Source: Neocallimastix lanati (nom. inval.) (taxonomy: Eukaryota > Neocallimastigomycota > Neocallimastigomycetes > Neocallimastigales > Neocallimastigaceae). Taken from it: a stretch of DNA of 64,000 bases. The notes under the pieces are model-generated. The model had not been told where the DNA came from. It made no database searches and saw only the letters and a list, made by a program, of their open reading frames with translations. The number at the start of each line of letters is the position of its first letter. Within the stretch, counting starts at the first letter, position 1. The stretch is from positions 477,001-541,000 of the forward strand of contig JACVTC010000071.1 in assembly GCA_016946835.1 (NCBI GenBank), in the 5' to 3' direction. This document shows, one piece after another, positions 1 through 12,217 of this stretch. The position numbers and the translations under genes were made by a program.

Positions 1-113
1 GCAATAATAATAATAATGAAAATAATATCAATAATAATAATATTAATGGAAATTTAATTAATAATAGTTCAAGTAATTATAATATCAATAATGATACATC
101 CAACTTGACTACA

Positions 114-144
<31 letters not shown>

Positions 145-2470
145 GTAATAATATAAATAATAATAATAATAATAATAATAATGGCACATTGGAAAACAAA
201 ATTGACATAGATTCAGTGGAATTAAATATACCTGCATCTAATATTGGTAATAAATTTAACGATAAAAATAATAGTACAAAAATATTGGAACAAAATAATA
301 AGAAAAAAAAAACTACTAGAGTAGGCCAAATCATTAAATTATTAGAGGGTATTGAACCTTATGATATTATAGAAGAATTACAAAATACCCCAGTAAATAT
401 TACTTTGGCCCAATTAATAGGTATAAGTAGTGCCCTACGTTCGGATATCACTAAAAGTTTTAAAAAGGTAAGAACTGAGGATGATGATGCAGTGGTAGGA
501 TGTGCAGAATATCATAATGATATAGAAGAATTTGAAATAGTAAATAATCCTACCCATTGCTACGCTACAAGAAAAATTCAAAAACACGATATTGCTATAG
601 TCAATAGTACAGTTAATGGTCATTCTGCTGCTGTATTAATTGATGGTGGTAGTAATACAAATTTGGTAACCAGAAATTTTCTAAATAAAAATATTAAAAA
701 TTATACCATAGTCGGTTCTACTTCTGGTAGAGTGCATCAGGCATTATCTAATACGGAAGAACGTGTTTATGAAATGGTAAAATTAGAAGTACAAATTGGT
801 ACTCTAAAAATTAATGCAGTCTTTAGAGTATTTGATAATGATGACTCAATATTTGATATAATAATTAATTTAAAAACTCAAGCAGATTATAAATTATTAG
901 TAGATGCAGATAGTAAATATTTATACGTAAAAAGTGGTATTAATAATGTTAATGGTGTGTTTACCTTTAGTGCGGTCCCATTGGTTCCTTTGAAAGATGT
1001 GCATGAACTTCATACACAGTGTATGTTTTGCTATATATTAGAGAATAATACTAGTATTAATAAAATAATTAGTACCAATAAAATTAATACAACTAATAAA
1101 AATAAAATTTTGGAAGAATTAAACAGCAATATGGATATCAAAGATGAAAATTTTAAAAATGAAATTAAATCCATATTAACTTCATATTCAGATGTAATAG
1201 CTATATCTAGTGATGATTTAGAACCATCCAAATTGCTACCTCACCATATTGAATTACTAGAAGGTAGCAAGCCAATAAAACAAAAGGAGTATAGGATCTC
1301 CTAAGTACAACTTTTAGCACTAAAAGAAGAATTAAAAAAATTAATAGATAAAGGATTAATTTCACCTTCTCATTCACCTTGGTCTTCACCTATCGTTTTA
1401 GTACCAAAGAAAAATGGTAGATGGAGACTGTGCATAGATTATAGGTTATTAAATAAAATAACAAAAAAAGATGCTTATGCCATCCCTATAATTCAAGAAA
1501 TTTTTGATGCATTAAAAGATGCAGTAATATTTTCTACTATTGATCTTTTTAGTGGGTATCACCAGATACCCATGTATGAAAGCGACCAAGAAATTAATTC
1601 TTTTACAACTAAATTTGGAAATTATTACTTTAAGGTAATGCCTTTTGGATTGACTAATGCTCCGGCAACCTTCCAACGCGAAATGAATAGGATTTTCTTT
1701 GACTTAATAAATGTGTTCAGATTTATCTTGACGATATTATTGTTTATTCACCATCCATTGAACAACATTTAATCGATCTAACAAATGTTTTTAAAATTCT
1801 CAGAAAATTTAAATTAAAAATGAATATTGAGAAATGTCATTTTTGTGTTTTTGAAGTGGAGGCTTTAGGACATACGATTTCAAACAAAGGATTATTACCA
1901 CTAGAAAAGAAGATTGATGCAATAAAGAAATTGGATAATCCTTCTAATGTTACGGAATTACGTTCTTTTCTTGGAATGGTGGGTTACTATAGGAATTTTA
2001 TTGAAAATTATGCTACATTAACTTCCCCGTTATGCAAATTACTAAGGAAAAATTCTACTTTTGAATGGACTAATGAGCATACTACTTGTATAGAAAAATT
2101 AAAGGAAGCTCTTTGCCAAGCACCTATTTTGTGTTATCCACGTTATGATAAACCATTTATTATACGCACTGATGCTAGTTATCAAGGAATTGGTGGTGTC
2201 TTATTGCAACTATATAATGATAAAGTAGAACACCCAGTATTTTATATTAGTCGTTCCCTGCATAAGTCAGAACTTAATTACCCGATAACAGAGTTAGAAG
2301 GTACCGCGGCATATTTTTGTGTAAATAAATTTAAACAATATATATTAGGTAATCCGTTCCAAACAATACTGTATACAGATCATCAACCTTTAGTCCCTAT
2401 CATTATGAAATGTGAACCTAATACTAGTAAACACGCTCGTTGGTGTGATTTATTCAGTCAACTACAAGTA
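1..2470 (+). mobile_element. Old Ty3/gypsy element H1 (broken)
   Basis: This is a plus-strand Ty3/gypsy (Metaviridae-type) copy whose 5' end lies outside the window. In order it shows an Asn-rich gag-side stretch (about 1-330), a conserved segment found upstream of fungal gypsy proteases (near 355-460, IEPYDII and ITLAQLIG), a retropepsin-like domain (about 590-900, motif LIDGGSNTNL), reverse transcriptase (about 1300-2100, motifs LCIDYR and VMPFGLTNAPATFQRE) and RNase H (about 2150-2470, RTDASYQGIGG and YTDHQPL). It is broken in several places and its downstream end is cut off by the small LTR element that follows. Domain order and wording match elements B and H in this window, so all belong to one lineage. 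It is probably old; no LTR pair is available for dating. Confidence 0.85.
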
Positions 2471-2703
2471 TGGAATTTATGGTTAGTCAACTTTATTAAT
2501 ATGTTTTATGATAAAGAGTTACTCAATAATTACTCGAAGTATAATTCTAACATGTATTTTTATGAATAATACATGGCTTATATATTTAATTTAATACAAT
2601 ATGCATTAATATATTTGATATGCATTAAATATGCTTCAATAAGTTATTTAATATGTTTTTAATAAATATGACATTTACTTCATATGTTTCACATATTCTA
2701 ACA
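2471..2703 (-). repeat. LTR of the small element (3' copy)
   Basis: Direct repeat partner of 3887-4127. The inner edge touches the purine-rich tract, which marks it as the 3' LTR in minus orientation. Confidence 0.65.
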
Positions 2704-3886
2704 TTCTCCCTCAAAACTAATTGTTTGAATAAAATAATTTGGTTTGTTGGTGAATACGTATATTATTTCTTTAAACCAAATTTTCCTAATTCCTAATTTC
2801 TCTGATTTCAATTATATTTAAATAAGTTTCATAAAACAATAAATAATTCCTTTTAAATAAGATTATCAAATAATTTAGTTAAATTTTGCGAATGGATATA
2901 ATTATTCCCCTTCATGTTAGATCTTTTTAAATTATGATATTATGTTTTAAGCTTAAGAAGTCAGCTAAGTTAATAAGAATATTAATCAAAATCTAACGAT
3001 TACAACATTTTATTAATGTGGTGATATGAGGTGTTTAATATTATCACCGATTGTTTTGGTAAGTCGGCGTCACAGCATTTTATAATATTGGTCTTTTATA
3101 TATGAGAATATATGATTAATGTATATAGTTATATATTGTATTAAATAACATCTTCTTTCGAATATACACTTTGCAATTAAGTACTAAATTTATTAAGTAT
3201 TATTCGAATAAAATATGTTAGTTATTTGTAGTGATATTTATACTTATAAGTTTGTAACATATTATATTTAAGTGAGGGATAATTCTAATTTCGGGATTGC
3301 GTATGAATTTTTATTAAATAAGTGTATTTTCAATTATATATTCAATATTGATTTATCAAAAACATATAGATTAATTAAATGTAATATTTCGTGTATTATC
3401 ATATTGAGTATTTTGTTGATAAGAGGTAACCAAAGTGTCACTCTTTGTGGATAAGATGAAACCTTTTATATCTTCTCTTTTGTAGGTTTAGTATGAAACT
3501 TAAGATTGCGTATAGTGTAGTAGTTGTAATTATGATTGATGAAACTATTATGCTTATTATATTTGTAACTATATTACCTTGTATTTTGTATTTGATATTT
3601 GACAGTTTATGGATTAACGAATAAACCATTATTAATTGGTAATTTATTATTCAAGTTTTAATTAATTTTGATTGAATACTCGTTAGGTTTTACAACAATC
3701 ATTTATTATTTATGACTAGCTTTCTTTGGTTACTGTCATTTTAAATTATAAGGATTTGAATTTGAATTTTCAATAATTTTCTCTTCTGACATATTGTTAG
3801 GAGTTATATAATGATTTGTCCGGCTTAGGATTTATCTTTAGAGAATCCTATTGAGAGTCACTGAGACTCTTAATATTTTAGGAGTC

Positions 3887-4127
3887 TGAAATTTATGGTT
3901 AGTAATTATGTCAACTTTATTAATATGTTTTATGATAAAGAGTTTCTCAATAATTACTCGAAGAATAATTCTAACATGTATTTATATGAATAATACGTGA
4001 CTTATACATTTAATTTAATATAATATGCATTAATATATTTGGCATACATTAAATATGCTTCAATAAGTTATTTAATATGTTTTTAATAAATATAAGATTT
4101 ATTTTGTGAGCTTCATATATTCTAACA
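3887..4127 (-). repeat. LTR of the small element (5' copy)
   Basis: Direct repeat partner of 2471-2703, ending TATTCTAACA on the plus strand, which reads TGTTAGAATA as the LTR start on the minus strand. Confidence 0.65.
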
Positions 4128-4629
4128 GTAACAAAAGGAATTCAAATATTTTTTTTAAATTAAATATTATTAAAAATTATTTCATTATTTATTAAAAATT
4201 TAAATATTATTATTTATTTATTAAAAATAATTTAAGCCACTCTTATATCAACAATTTTAAAGTACGCCGCATTTAATATAAAGCTATGTTACATTTTGTA
4301 ACGTGGCTTTATTTTTTTTTCTAATCTATTAATATAGATGATGAGATTAGAGAGTTGATTCTTTTTTTGTAGAATTTAAGAGGCCAAATATAATAAATAC
4401 TTTTAAAATTTAAAAAATAAATTTTTTCAAAGTTTATTAATAAAAAAAAGTAAAATTAAATATGTTATTATATATAAAATAATCATAGTATAACTTATAA
4501 CAGTAAAATAATCAATATAACATCAATTATTAATAATATTAATATTTAAAAAAAATAACAATAATAATTATTATAAAAAATTAAATATATTTTATTATTT
4601 TTCAAATATTTTTATAAATAGATTCAATA
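4128..4629. other. AT-rich intergenic stretch with one inverted repeat
   Basis: No coding region is visible. The only structure is an imperfect inverted repeat at about 4280-4310: AAAGCTATGTTAC, a 5-nt loop, then GTAACGTGGCTTT, followed by a T run. It could be a tiny transposon relic. A transcription terminator role has no basis in a eukaryote. Confidence 0.5.
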
Positions 4630-4960
4630 TATAGAAATTTAAAATCACTTGATAAATTAACTAATGATGATTTATTTGTTGAATTTAATACTTTAATATT
4701 CTTGTTAATAAAACATATATGGTTTCTACCCTATCAGGGTATAAAAATGAAATAATAAATTCTATAATAGATGGCTATAACATAGCTATTAATGGCTATA
4801 CAGAAGAAGAAAGGAAAAAAAAAAAGCAGTAAGAGCGTTATTGTACATGACTTCAAAAGAAATTTAGAGAAGATTTATGTTATATTATAATAATGTTCAA
4901 TCAATAAAAAGACAAGCATCAATTTCAAATGATTATAACTAATACTTTGAAAGATTTATA
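4630..4960 (+). pseudogene. Remnant of a solute-binding-protein/GPCR receptor gene
   Basis: Translated pieces match the ectodomain of the intact receptor gene downstream. A segment from 4719 reads STLSGYKNEIINSI and then DGYNIAINGY, against TILPGHKNGIS and GGYNIGINSY in the intact gene. The next piece reads KAVRALLYMTSKEI against KAVMYMTSKDI. The reading frame shifts at the A run near 4813-4825 and meets a stop just after TSKEI, so this host gene copy is dead. No membrane segments or C-terminal tail follow. It suggests that the receptor family expanded by local duplication, with one copy decaying. The similarity is short but specific. Confidence 0.7.
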
Positions 4961-6217
4961 TATTATATATATATATATAATTTATTATCTATTATAATAT
5001 TTTAATATAAAAATTTTAAATATTGAGAAAGAAAATAATATTCAATTAAAAAACATATTCTATCAATAATTAACCAAATATATAATAATATTTTATAATA
5101 AATAAATATTTTTTACTTCAATTTTTAAATATTTATTTATTTATTTTATTATTATTTACTTTTATATTTCATAATATTTATGTTACAAAAATCTATGAAA
5201 AAAAATATTTTTAATAATAGTTTATAATATATGCAATGAATTTTTTAAAAATAAAATCTATAAAAAAAATTTTTTTTAATAATAGTTTATAATATAGGCA
5301 ATTTATCTTTTATATTCTTTTAAATAACTTTTAAAATATATATATATATATATATAATTCTATAAAAAGCAAAAAAATAAATTTATATGTATGACTAAAT
5401 ATTGTTTTTGTATATTTCTTGAATTTCGTTAAAATTAATTTTATAGGAACAATAAGTTTTTTTAATTTTTTTTTTTTACATTTTTCATATTTATAATTTA
5501 TAAAAAGCAAAGAATTAATTTAAATACATGACTTTATATTATTTTTATATATTGTTAAAATTTCATTAATGCTAATTTTATTGAAAAAAAAAGTTTTTTT
5601 TTTTCTAATATTTATATTTATAATATAAATTAGAAATTTAATTATATAAAATATTTATATATATTTAAATGACTAATTTTTTATTTTTAATTTTAACTTA
5701 ATAAATAACACGTTTAACTTTATTTAATATCAAATAATTTATATGGTTTGAAAAAAAAAATAAATAAATTTAAGATAAAAATAAACTTTATGTAAGGAAT
5801 TTTAAAATGAATTTAATAAAATATAATTTATATTTATTCAATTAGAATTTTTTAATATAATTTATTTTTTTTAAAAAATTAAAAACAATTTTTCCTATTT
5901 ATATAATCTATTTTAATTGTAAATCAAAGTATGGATTTTAAATTTCGGTCTTAATAAATTTTATAAAATTATACCTAAGAAAAACAAAATACATTTAACA
6001 ATGAATTCAATCAATAAATTATTTTTAATATATATTTTTCATTATATATGTAATATAATATGAAAATTTCATTAATTTATACATATATATACATATATTA
6101 AAAAAAATAATAATTAACATTTTTAAACGCTATTTATTCTTTTTTTTTTATTTTTATTTCACATTTTTTTATTTAAATTATATATTACCAAATACATTAC
6201 TAAACATTAAACATCAG
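4961..6217. other. AT-rich upstream region of the receptor gene
   Basis: More than 1.2 kb of nearly pure A/T with homopolymers and short TA repeats. No gene or recognisable repeat is seen. A first exon with start codon and signal peptide for the downstream receptor is expected somewhere here because the first clear exon starts after an acceptor-like CAG at 6215-6217, but none can be assigned with confidence. Confidence 0.5.
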
Positions 6218-9200
6218 TGTTAATTGAAACAGTAAAAGCAACCATAATAAACGCGTTAGCCTTTAGTGTAATCGAGAAAACTCAAATATACACATATTTA
6301 ATAAATAATTTTAATGATTATTCAATAAAAAATAATTTAAATATTACAATAAATTTAAATTTATTTACTCCTAAAAATTCAACTGTACATAGAGATGAAT
6401 TTTTTTCGGTAATAGATTCATTTTTGAAAAGAAGATCAAATAAATATGATATATATTTTTATGATAATATCTATACACCAAAATTTGAGCCAAATTTCCT
6501 AGATTTAAATAAATTGTTACCTAAAGAGCATATTAATTTATACAAAAGTGTTGAAAATTATGAATCTTATTCATATAATAATAAACTAGTTGGATTGGTA
6601 AATTTATTAATTATTATTTGTTTTTCTTTCAAAAAATAACATCTTATAATAATATAAATCTTTAATATAACATATATATATATTAGCCAGTTATTATTAA
6701 TTATTCCGCATTATATAGCAATATAGAATTATTAAATAAATATAATAAAGAAATACCAAAAACATGGGATGAATTATTAGAAACAGGAAAATATATTTTA
6801 AAACAAGAGAAAATTAAAAATAATACAAACATTGTTATATTTAATGGTTTATTTACAGGTATATTTTAATTATTTGAATATCAAATACTTAAATATTTTT
6901 AAAATATTTAAAATTTTCTTTAATAATTAATAAAATAATAATAATTAATCAATCAATATTACTATATTATATATAGATAATGAAGCTGGATCAACTACGA
7001 TAATTGAATTTTTACATTCTTATAGGGATGCAATTAACGATCCTTTCCCTAATTTCAAAAGTCCAAATGCAGTAAATGCACTAAAAATGATGAAAAAGTT
7101 GAAAAATGAATTATCATCAGGTTTAGTATAAATAAATTTTAATAATTCGGAAAAAAAATAATAACAATTATAATTTCAATAAATAATAATAATAATAAAT
7201 TAAATATATTATAAATAAATTAATAAAATATTTTTATTATAATATGATAAAATTTTATTTTTTATTTATTTATTTATTTATTTATTTATAGATTATGTAT
7301 TTCAACAAAATATAGAAAATACTTTTTCTGATTTATTAAATGGAACTGGATTATTTCTTAAATTTAATTATTTAAATCTTCCTGTAAATAAAGTATACAA
7401 AGCAACAATTCTCCCAGGACATAAAAATGGAATTTCATCCACTATTGTTGGAGGATATAATATAGGTATAAATAGTTATCTTCTGAAGGAAAAAGAAGAA
7501 GATGCCGTTAAAGCTGTGATGTATATGACTTCAAAAGATATTCAACGAAAATTAATTATTGAACATAATTGTTTTTCTGGAATCAATAATTTATATAATG
7601 AAGATGAAGTTTGTAAAAATAAAGAAGAATTATGTGAAATATATAAAAATATACAGCCAATAATGAGACCAACTTCAAAGACAAACGACTATAATAAATA
7701 TTCTGAAAAAATTAGATATTATGTATATAAATATTTATATGGAAACGATATAGTTGATCCAGCTAAAATGTTAAGAAAAATTGATGATATTACTAGAATA
7801 TATTATATATCTATAAGTTCCAAAGATTCAATCTCTGGAAAAATTATAGCAATAGTATACATATTATTATCAATTATCATTCTCTCATCATCTATATTTA
7901 TATTTATTAAAAAGTATAATTATAATTTTAGTTTCCTTTCAAAAGATTTTTGGATTTTATCACTTTTAGGATATATTTTATTGATATATACAAGTTTTGT
8001 GGATTTAGAACGAGTAACACCTTTAAGATGTCATTTAAAGTTATTTATTCAATTCATTTGTTTCACTATTGTATATATTCCAATTTTTCACAAATTAGTC
8101 TCAAATTATCCTGAAGAAAATAAAATTTCCATATGGGTTAAATCTCATCGTTATATATTCCTTTCTATTTTCATTTTTTTAGATATATTGATTAATGGAT
8201 TAATTTTCATGCAGCCTTATACTGTTAAAACAGTAGTAACGATAGATAGTAGTAAAAACTTTCAAAAATGTAAAGTAGGTGGATTATTTTCTAAAACAGT
8301 AATAATAATTATGTATACATTCAAGGTTGTAATTATTATATGGTCATGTATTCTTTTATTTGCTGAATGGAATCTTAAATCAACAATATTTGATATTCGT
8401 TCATGCACAGCAATGTATTCTCTCAACATTGTAATATTAATTATTTTAATAATATTTGAATTTCTTGAAATACGGAATTACACTATTTTTTTCACAATAC
8501 GTGAATCATTAATAATAATATATGTATTTACAAATTACATATTATTATATGTTATTAGAATTGTATGGTATAAAAAATCTTTAAATGATTTTAATGATTT
8601 TAATGAATACTATATTGAAAAAATTCCTCAAAGTTCAATTGATACTACTTCATCTTATTTAAAAAGATTTAGTAATAATTATGAATTAATAACATCTATT
8701 AATAATGATAATAATGCAAATAATAATGATAATAATAACAATAAAATAATATCTAAAAGTTATTTTAAAATTTTGGATTTTCATTATAGAAACGAAATTG
8801 TACCTATAAATAAACGCAGTAATAAAATGACTCAATCAACCGGTTCATATAATACTGGAATCCAATCATTAAGAAATAACAGAAGCGGGACTTATTTATC
8901 AAGAAATCATTACTCTGGAGTACATTCTGCAATTAGTTATAGTAGAATAAAAGTAGGAAAAGATTATAAATCCAATAAACAGTCAGAAGAAGTATCAAAT
9001 AAAGTTTCATCAACTATTTCAAATTCAAATAAAAGTGATATATCGTCCTTAAAAAATATGATATTAATTGAAGAAAGTGATATATCATTATTGGAAAGAG
9101 CGAATGATGATTTATCAAAATCAGAAAATACTAGAATCATTAATAATAAAAGTTCATTACCATCAAAAAATAATTTTATGAGCAATAGTAGTGACATATC

Positions 9201-9429
9201 TTCATCGAGAAACGCATTATTATCCATGGAAAGTGATATTTCAACTTCAGAAAGTATTTTATTAACCAGTAGTAGTAATGAATTTTCTCAATTAGAAGAA
9301 TCTCTATTGCTAAAAAATAAAAAAGGATCTTCACAAGAGGAAGTAATACCAATAAATGAAATAGAAAAAGAATTAATAAAAAATTCAAAAAATATTACAA
9401 ATCAAAAAAAGGATATTATAGATTCATAA
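6218..9429 (+). CDS. Solute-binding-protein/class C GPCR-like receptor (4 visible exons)
   Basis: Predicted surface receptor: an extracellular type 2 periplasmic-binding-protein-like domain joined to a seven-helix class C (GABA-B/glutamate-like) receptor core and a long cytoplasmic tail. Visible exons are about 6218-6597, 6687-6858, 6977-7120 and 7292-9429. The introns (89, 118 and 171 nt) start GT, end AG and keep frame. Ectodomain landmarks are INALAFSVIEKTQIYTYL, YDIYFYDNIYTPKF, KTWDELLETGKYIL and GGYNIGIN. From about 7830 seven hydrophobic segments follow (for example IIAIVYILLSIIILSSS, FWILSLLGYILLIY, LKLFIQFICFTIVYIP, YIFLSIFIFLDILINGL). The last 290 or so residues are hydrophilic and Ser/Asn-rich with a repeated SDIS motif, suited to phosphorylation. 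The ligand is unknown; sugars or peptides are plausible. I recognise this architecture from anaerobic gut fungi. The true start and signal peptide were not found. A dead relative lies upstream and a captured piece of the tail lies at 18.8 kb. Confidence 0.85.
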
Positions 9430-10232
9430 ATTATTACCACAGTACATTTACATTGCTATTTTAATTATTTATATATATACTTTTTTGTGAGTTTTTTTTA
9501 TATAATTAAAAATAAAAATAAATAATAAATACGAAAATATTTTTTTTACTTTTATTCTATTAATAATTTAAAATATTTTATATGTATTTATAAAAGGATA
9601 AAATTAAATATCTTCAGTATATATAAAAAATAAAAAATATATATATTAATTAAATATATATAATTTACTAAACCATAATTTTAATATTTTTAATTTATAA
9701 AAATTAAATAATTTAAATAATTATATTTATGAAAATTCCACAAATAATTTGTTTATTTCACTAAAATAAAGTATATTAATTATTTTTTATTATTGTATTT
9801 TATTTTTAAAATCTAATGATATTTATATATGTACTTTATATTTTCTTATAATATAGATTTATATATATATATTTTAATTAGATTTTTATTATATATTTTA
9901 TATATTTTTTCACATGTATCTTAAAAAATTTATATTTAATGTATTAATATTATAAATAATAATTTTTTTTATAAATTATAAAAATAAAATGAAATATATT
10001 CTCTTCTTTATTAAAAAAATATTTATTTATTTTTTATGATACTTTTAGCTCATGATTTCATCAATATTGAAATGGTAAGTATTAAATTAATAAATTTCAA
10101 ATAAACCGAAAAACAAACAAACAAGCATAAATTATATCAATGTATAAATTTATCGATCTTATTTATTCTAGACTTTGGAAATTTTTCATTTCTATTACTA
10201 TTATTTATTATTCATAATAATATTAAATAATT
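9430..10232. other. AT-rich intergenic stretch
   Basis: About 800 bp of very AT-rich DNA between the receptor gene and the LINE. It would include the receptor 3' UTR. No gene, repeat or RNA is recognisable. Confidence 0.5.
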
Positions 10233-10246
10233 ATGTTTAATATGGT
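10233..10246. repeat. LINE target-site duplication, left copy
   Basis: ATGTTTAATATGGT, repeated exactly at 12204-12217 after the poly(A) tail. Confidence 0.9.
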
Positions 10247-11992
10247 GAAATTTGTCAAAGAAGAAAATTTAAGGATAAATTTACCTTTCTTGCCTTTCTT
10301 GACCTTAAAAAAGCTTATGATTCAGTTCCAATTTACAATATACTTACTAAACTAAATAATCTTGGTATTCGTGGTAAATGCCTTCAATTCATTACTAATC
10401 TATACCTTACCTCGAAAGCTCGTGCAAACTTTAATGGTAAACTTTCAAAAGAATTTCCAATACACCGTGGTGTTCGCCAAGGGTGTCCTCTCTCACCTAT
10501 TTTATTCAATATATTTATCAATGATATTTTTGATAAATGTAAAAGTTATGGTGTGATTACTGAAAAGAAAAAGTGTTGTGGTGGATTATTTGCTGATGAT
10601 ATTGTATTATTAGCTCCTACAAAATCTTCACTTAAAAACCTTTTGAATATTGCTCATGATTGGGGTATTAAAAATGAAATGACCTTTGGAATCAATAAAT
10701 GCGCTACACTAGTTGTTAAACCAAAGAATTTTATACCTTCAAGACATTATGAAAATCCTACTTTTAGACTTGGTATGAACTATATACCAAGCACTAATCA
10801 ATATACATATCTTGGTATACCTTTTAATGAATCGTTGGATTTAAAACCTATTATTGCTAAGATGAATAGTAAAATTAATTATACAGTTAACTCTTTCTTT
10901 AGATTTTTAACCAATAGGAATGTTCCTTTCTACTTTAAAACTCGTATACTAGTTTCTTTTGTCCTTAGTTCAGTTCTTTATTATGCTCCCTTACTTGGTT
11001 CAAATAAAAAGAATACTGAAAAAGCTCAAACTGCTTTTAATCGAGGTTTGTATTGGAGTTTCGGGTTTAAAAATAAAACCTCCAATACTTCAATTTACAA
11101 TATGTCTAAGGAACTTTCTATTCCTCCTATAGCTAGTTTTTGTGCTAAGGCGATGATTCGATGCTTTAAAAAGTGGAAAGATTCTTCTTGTATTATTTCT
11201 CATTTAGTCAAAAATATACCTACACTTTCTCACTATTCATGGACGAAAAAAGCACGGAGTTTAGCAGTACACAAGCACAATAATAAACTTCCTGGAGAAA
11301 TAAGGAAGTTTTACTGGGAAAATATTCATTATTCAAGCACTCCTGCGATCAGATCTACAAAATACAAGAAATTTAAATTTGGTTTTAAAAAATTTATTCA
11401 ACGTCTATCACTTAAATATTCACAATTTTCTCTTGGATTTTTTTGGATTGGACGAATTAAATGTGGATTCAAATTTGATGTAAAAACGTATGTTAAAAGT
11501 AATCTAGTATCAGAAAATTGCCCAACATACTGCCCTTGTTGTGGTGAAAGTAACAGCATACCTAGTTTTACACACTGGATACTTTTATGTCCTAAATTTG
11601 AAGAATTTAGGCAACATTTCATTCCCTTTGTTGATGAAATTTTTATTAATTTTTCTCTTATTGTTCATGAGAAATCATTGAACATTCCTGATGATAAAGA
11701 GGAAGATTTTGATGATAATATCAATTTTTACGTGCTGTGTCTCCTTCTTGGCGGAAATGCAGTATTTGAAATCTTAAAGATCGGCTCGGGGGAAAGAAGG
11801 CGATATATTAATAATATTTTTCAATCACCTTCGAACGAGTCTTCTTTCCCGATTTCATATTTTGTGGGGCTTGCGGAATTCCTTACTAACGTTATGCCTA
11901 TTGTGATTGGTGATTTTTACACCATGATCGATTTGTATAGTGTTAGACCTACCGTTGTCAAGAGCGTCGACGTCGTAACGAAGAAATTCTGA
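10247..11992 (+). CDS. LINE reverse transcriptase, C-terminal part
   Basis: The frame is open from the left edge of the insertion, so there is no native start codon. Reverse transcriptase motifs appear in the usual order: FLDLKKAYDSVP (about 10295), RGVRQGCPLSPILFNIF (about 10470) and FADDIVLL (about 10588), the last being the catalytic Asp-Asp box. A thumb/connection region follows, then near 11520-11595 a cysteine/histidine motif (CPTYCPCCG, then THWILLCPKF) of the C-x2-C...H-x4-C kind found at the C terminus of many LINE proteins. No RNase H domain is visible. The missing N-terminal part would hold the endonuclease. In an intact copy this protein nicks the target and copies LINE RNA there. 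Clade assignment needs a tree; Tad1-like is possible for a fungus but unproven. Confidence 0.88.
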   Translation, partial: EICQRRKFKDKFTFLAFLDLKKAYDSVPIYNILTKLNNLGIRGKCLQFITNLYLTSKARANFNGKLSKEFPIHRGVRQGCPLSPILFNIFINDIFDKCKSYGVITEKKKCCGGLFADDIVLLAPTKSSLKNLLNIAHDWGIKNEMTFGINKCATLVVKPKNFIPSRHYENPTFRLGMNYIPSTNQYTYLGIPFNESLDLKPIIAKMNSKINYTVNSFFRFLTNRNVPFYFKTRILVSFVLSSVLYYAPLLGSNKKNTEKAQTAFNRGLYWSFGFKNKTSNTSIYNMSKELSIPPIASFCAKAMIRCFKKWKDSSCIISHLVKNIPTLSHYSWTKKARSLAVHKHNNKLPGEIRKFYWENIHYSSTPAIRSTKYKKFKFGFKKFIQRLSLKYSQFSLGFFWIGRIKCGFKFDVKTYVKSNLVSENCPTYCPCCGESNSIPSFTHWILLCPKFEEFRQHFIPFVDEIFINFSLIVHEKSLNIPDDKEEDFDDNINFYVLCLLLGGNAVFEILKIGSGERRRYINNIFQSPSNESSFPISYFVGLAEFLTNVMPIVIGDFYTMIDLYSVRPTVVKSVDVVTKKF

Positions 11993-12203
11993 TACAGATT
12001 CGAATGATAATTTTCATCCACATGAAGTTATCTTCGATGAATGGGAAGAGTTAGAGGCCTTTTCGTCCTCGAATCTCATAACGTAGTTTTTTAATATTAA
12101 TATAAAAAATAATTTCATGTATTTAAATTTCATGTATTTTTTTTAAAAAAAATATTATTAAATAAAGTTTATTCCTAGTCTAAAAAAAAAAAAAAAAAAA
12201 AAA
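10247..12203 (+). mobile_element. 5'-truncated LINE (non-LTR retrotransposon)
   Basis: The insertion is bounded by an exact 14-bp duplication, begins abruptly inside the reverse transcriptase domain and ends in a 22-nt poly(A) run at 12182-12203. That is the signature of target-primed reverse transcription with incomplete first-strand synthesis. The coding part is open from the truncation point to 11992, followed by about 190 bp of 3' UTR. The exact target duplication and the open frame point to a fairly recent insertion. No endonuclease, ORF1 or promoter is present, so it is dead on arrival. Confidence 0.92.
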
Positions 12204-12217
12204 ATGTTTAATATGGT
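12204..12217. repeat. LINE target-site duplication, right copy
   Basis: Exact repeat of 10233-10246, directly after the poly(A) tail. Confidence 0.9.

Larger units (their letters stand above)
2471..4127 (-). mobile_element. Small non-autonomous LTR element (TRIM/LARD-like)
   Basis: Two direct repeats of about 235 bp (2471-2703 and 3887-4127) enclose about 1.18 kb without any recognisable retroelement domain. Read on the minus strand the repeats begin TGTTAGAATAT and end TTTCA, so they have TG...CA ends, and a purine-rich tract (GAGGGAGAA) abuts the minus-strand 3' repeat at about 2704-2712, as a polypurine primer would. This fits a terminal-repeat retrotransposon in miniature on the minus strand. 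It interrupts the RNase H region of H1. Only GTA is shared at the two outer edges, so the target duplication is not convincing. The two repeats differ by indels and substitutions, so the insertion is not recent. A related solo repeat lies near 19.1-19.26 kb. Confidence 0.65.

Noticed and set aside
3272-3629. Short open frames inside the small LTR element
   Set aside because: About 60 codons each, A/T-biased, no similarity to retroelement domains and overlapping on both strands; most likely chance.
4280-4310. An intrinsic terminator (hairpin plus T run)
   Set aside because: The setting is eukaryotic and the stem is imperfect; more likely a small repeat relic.
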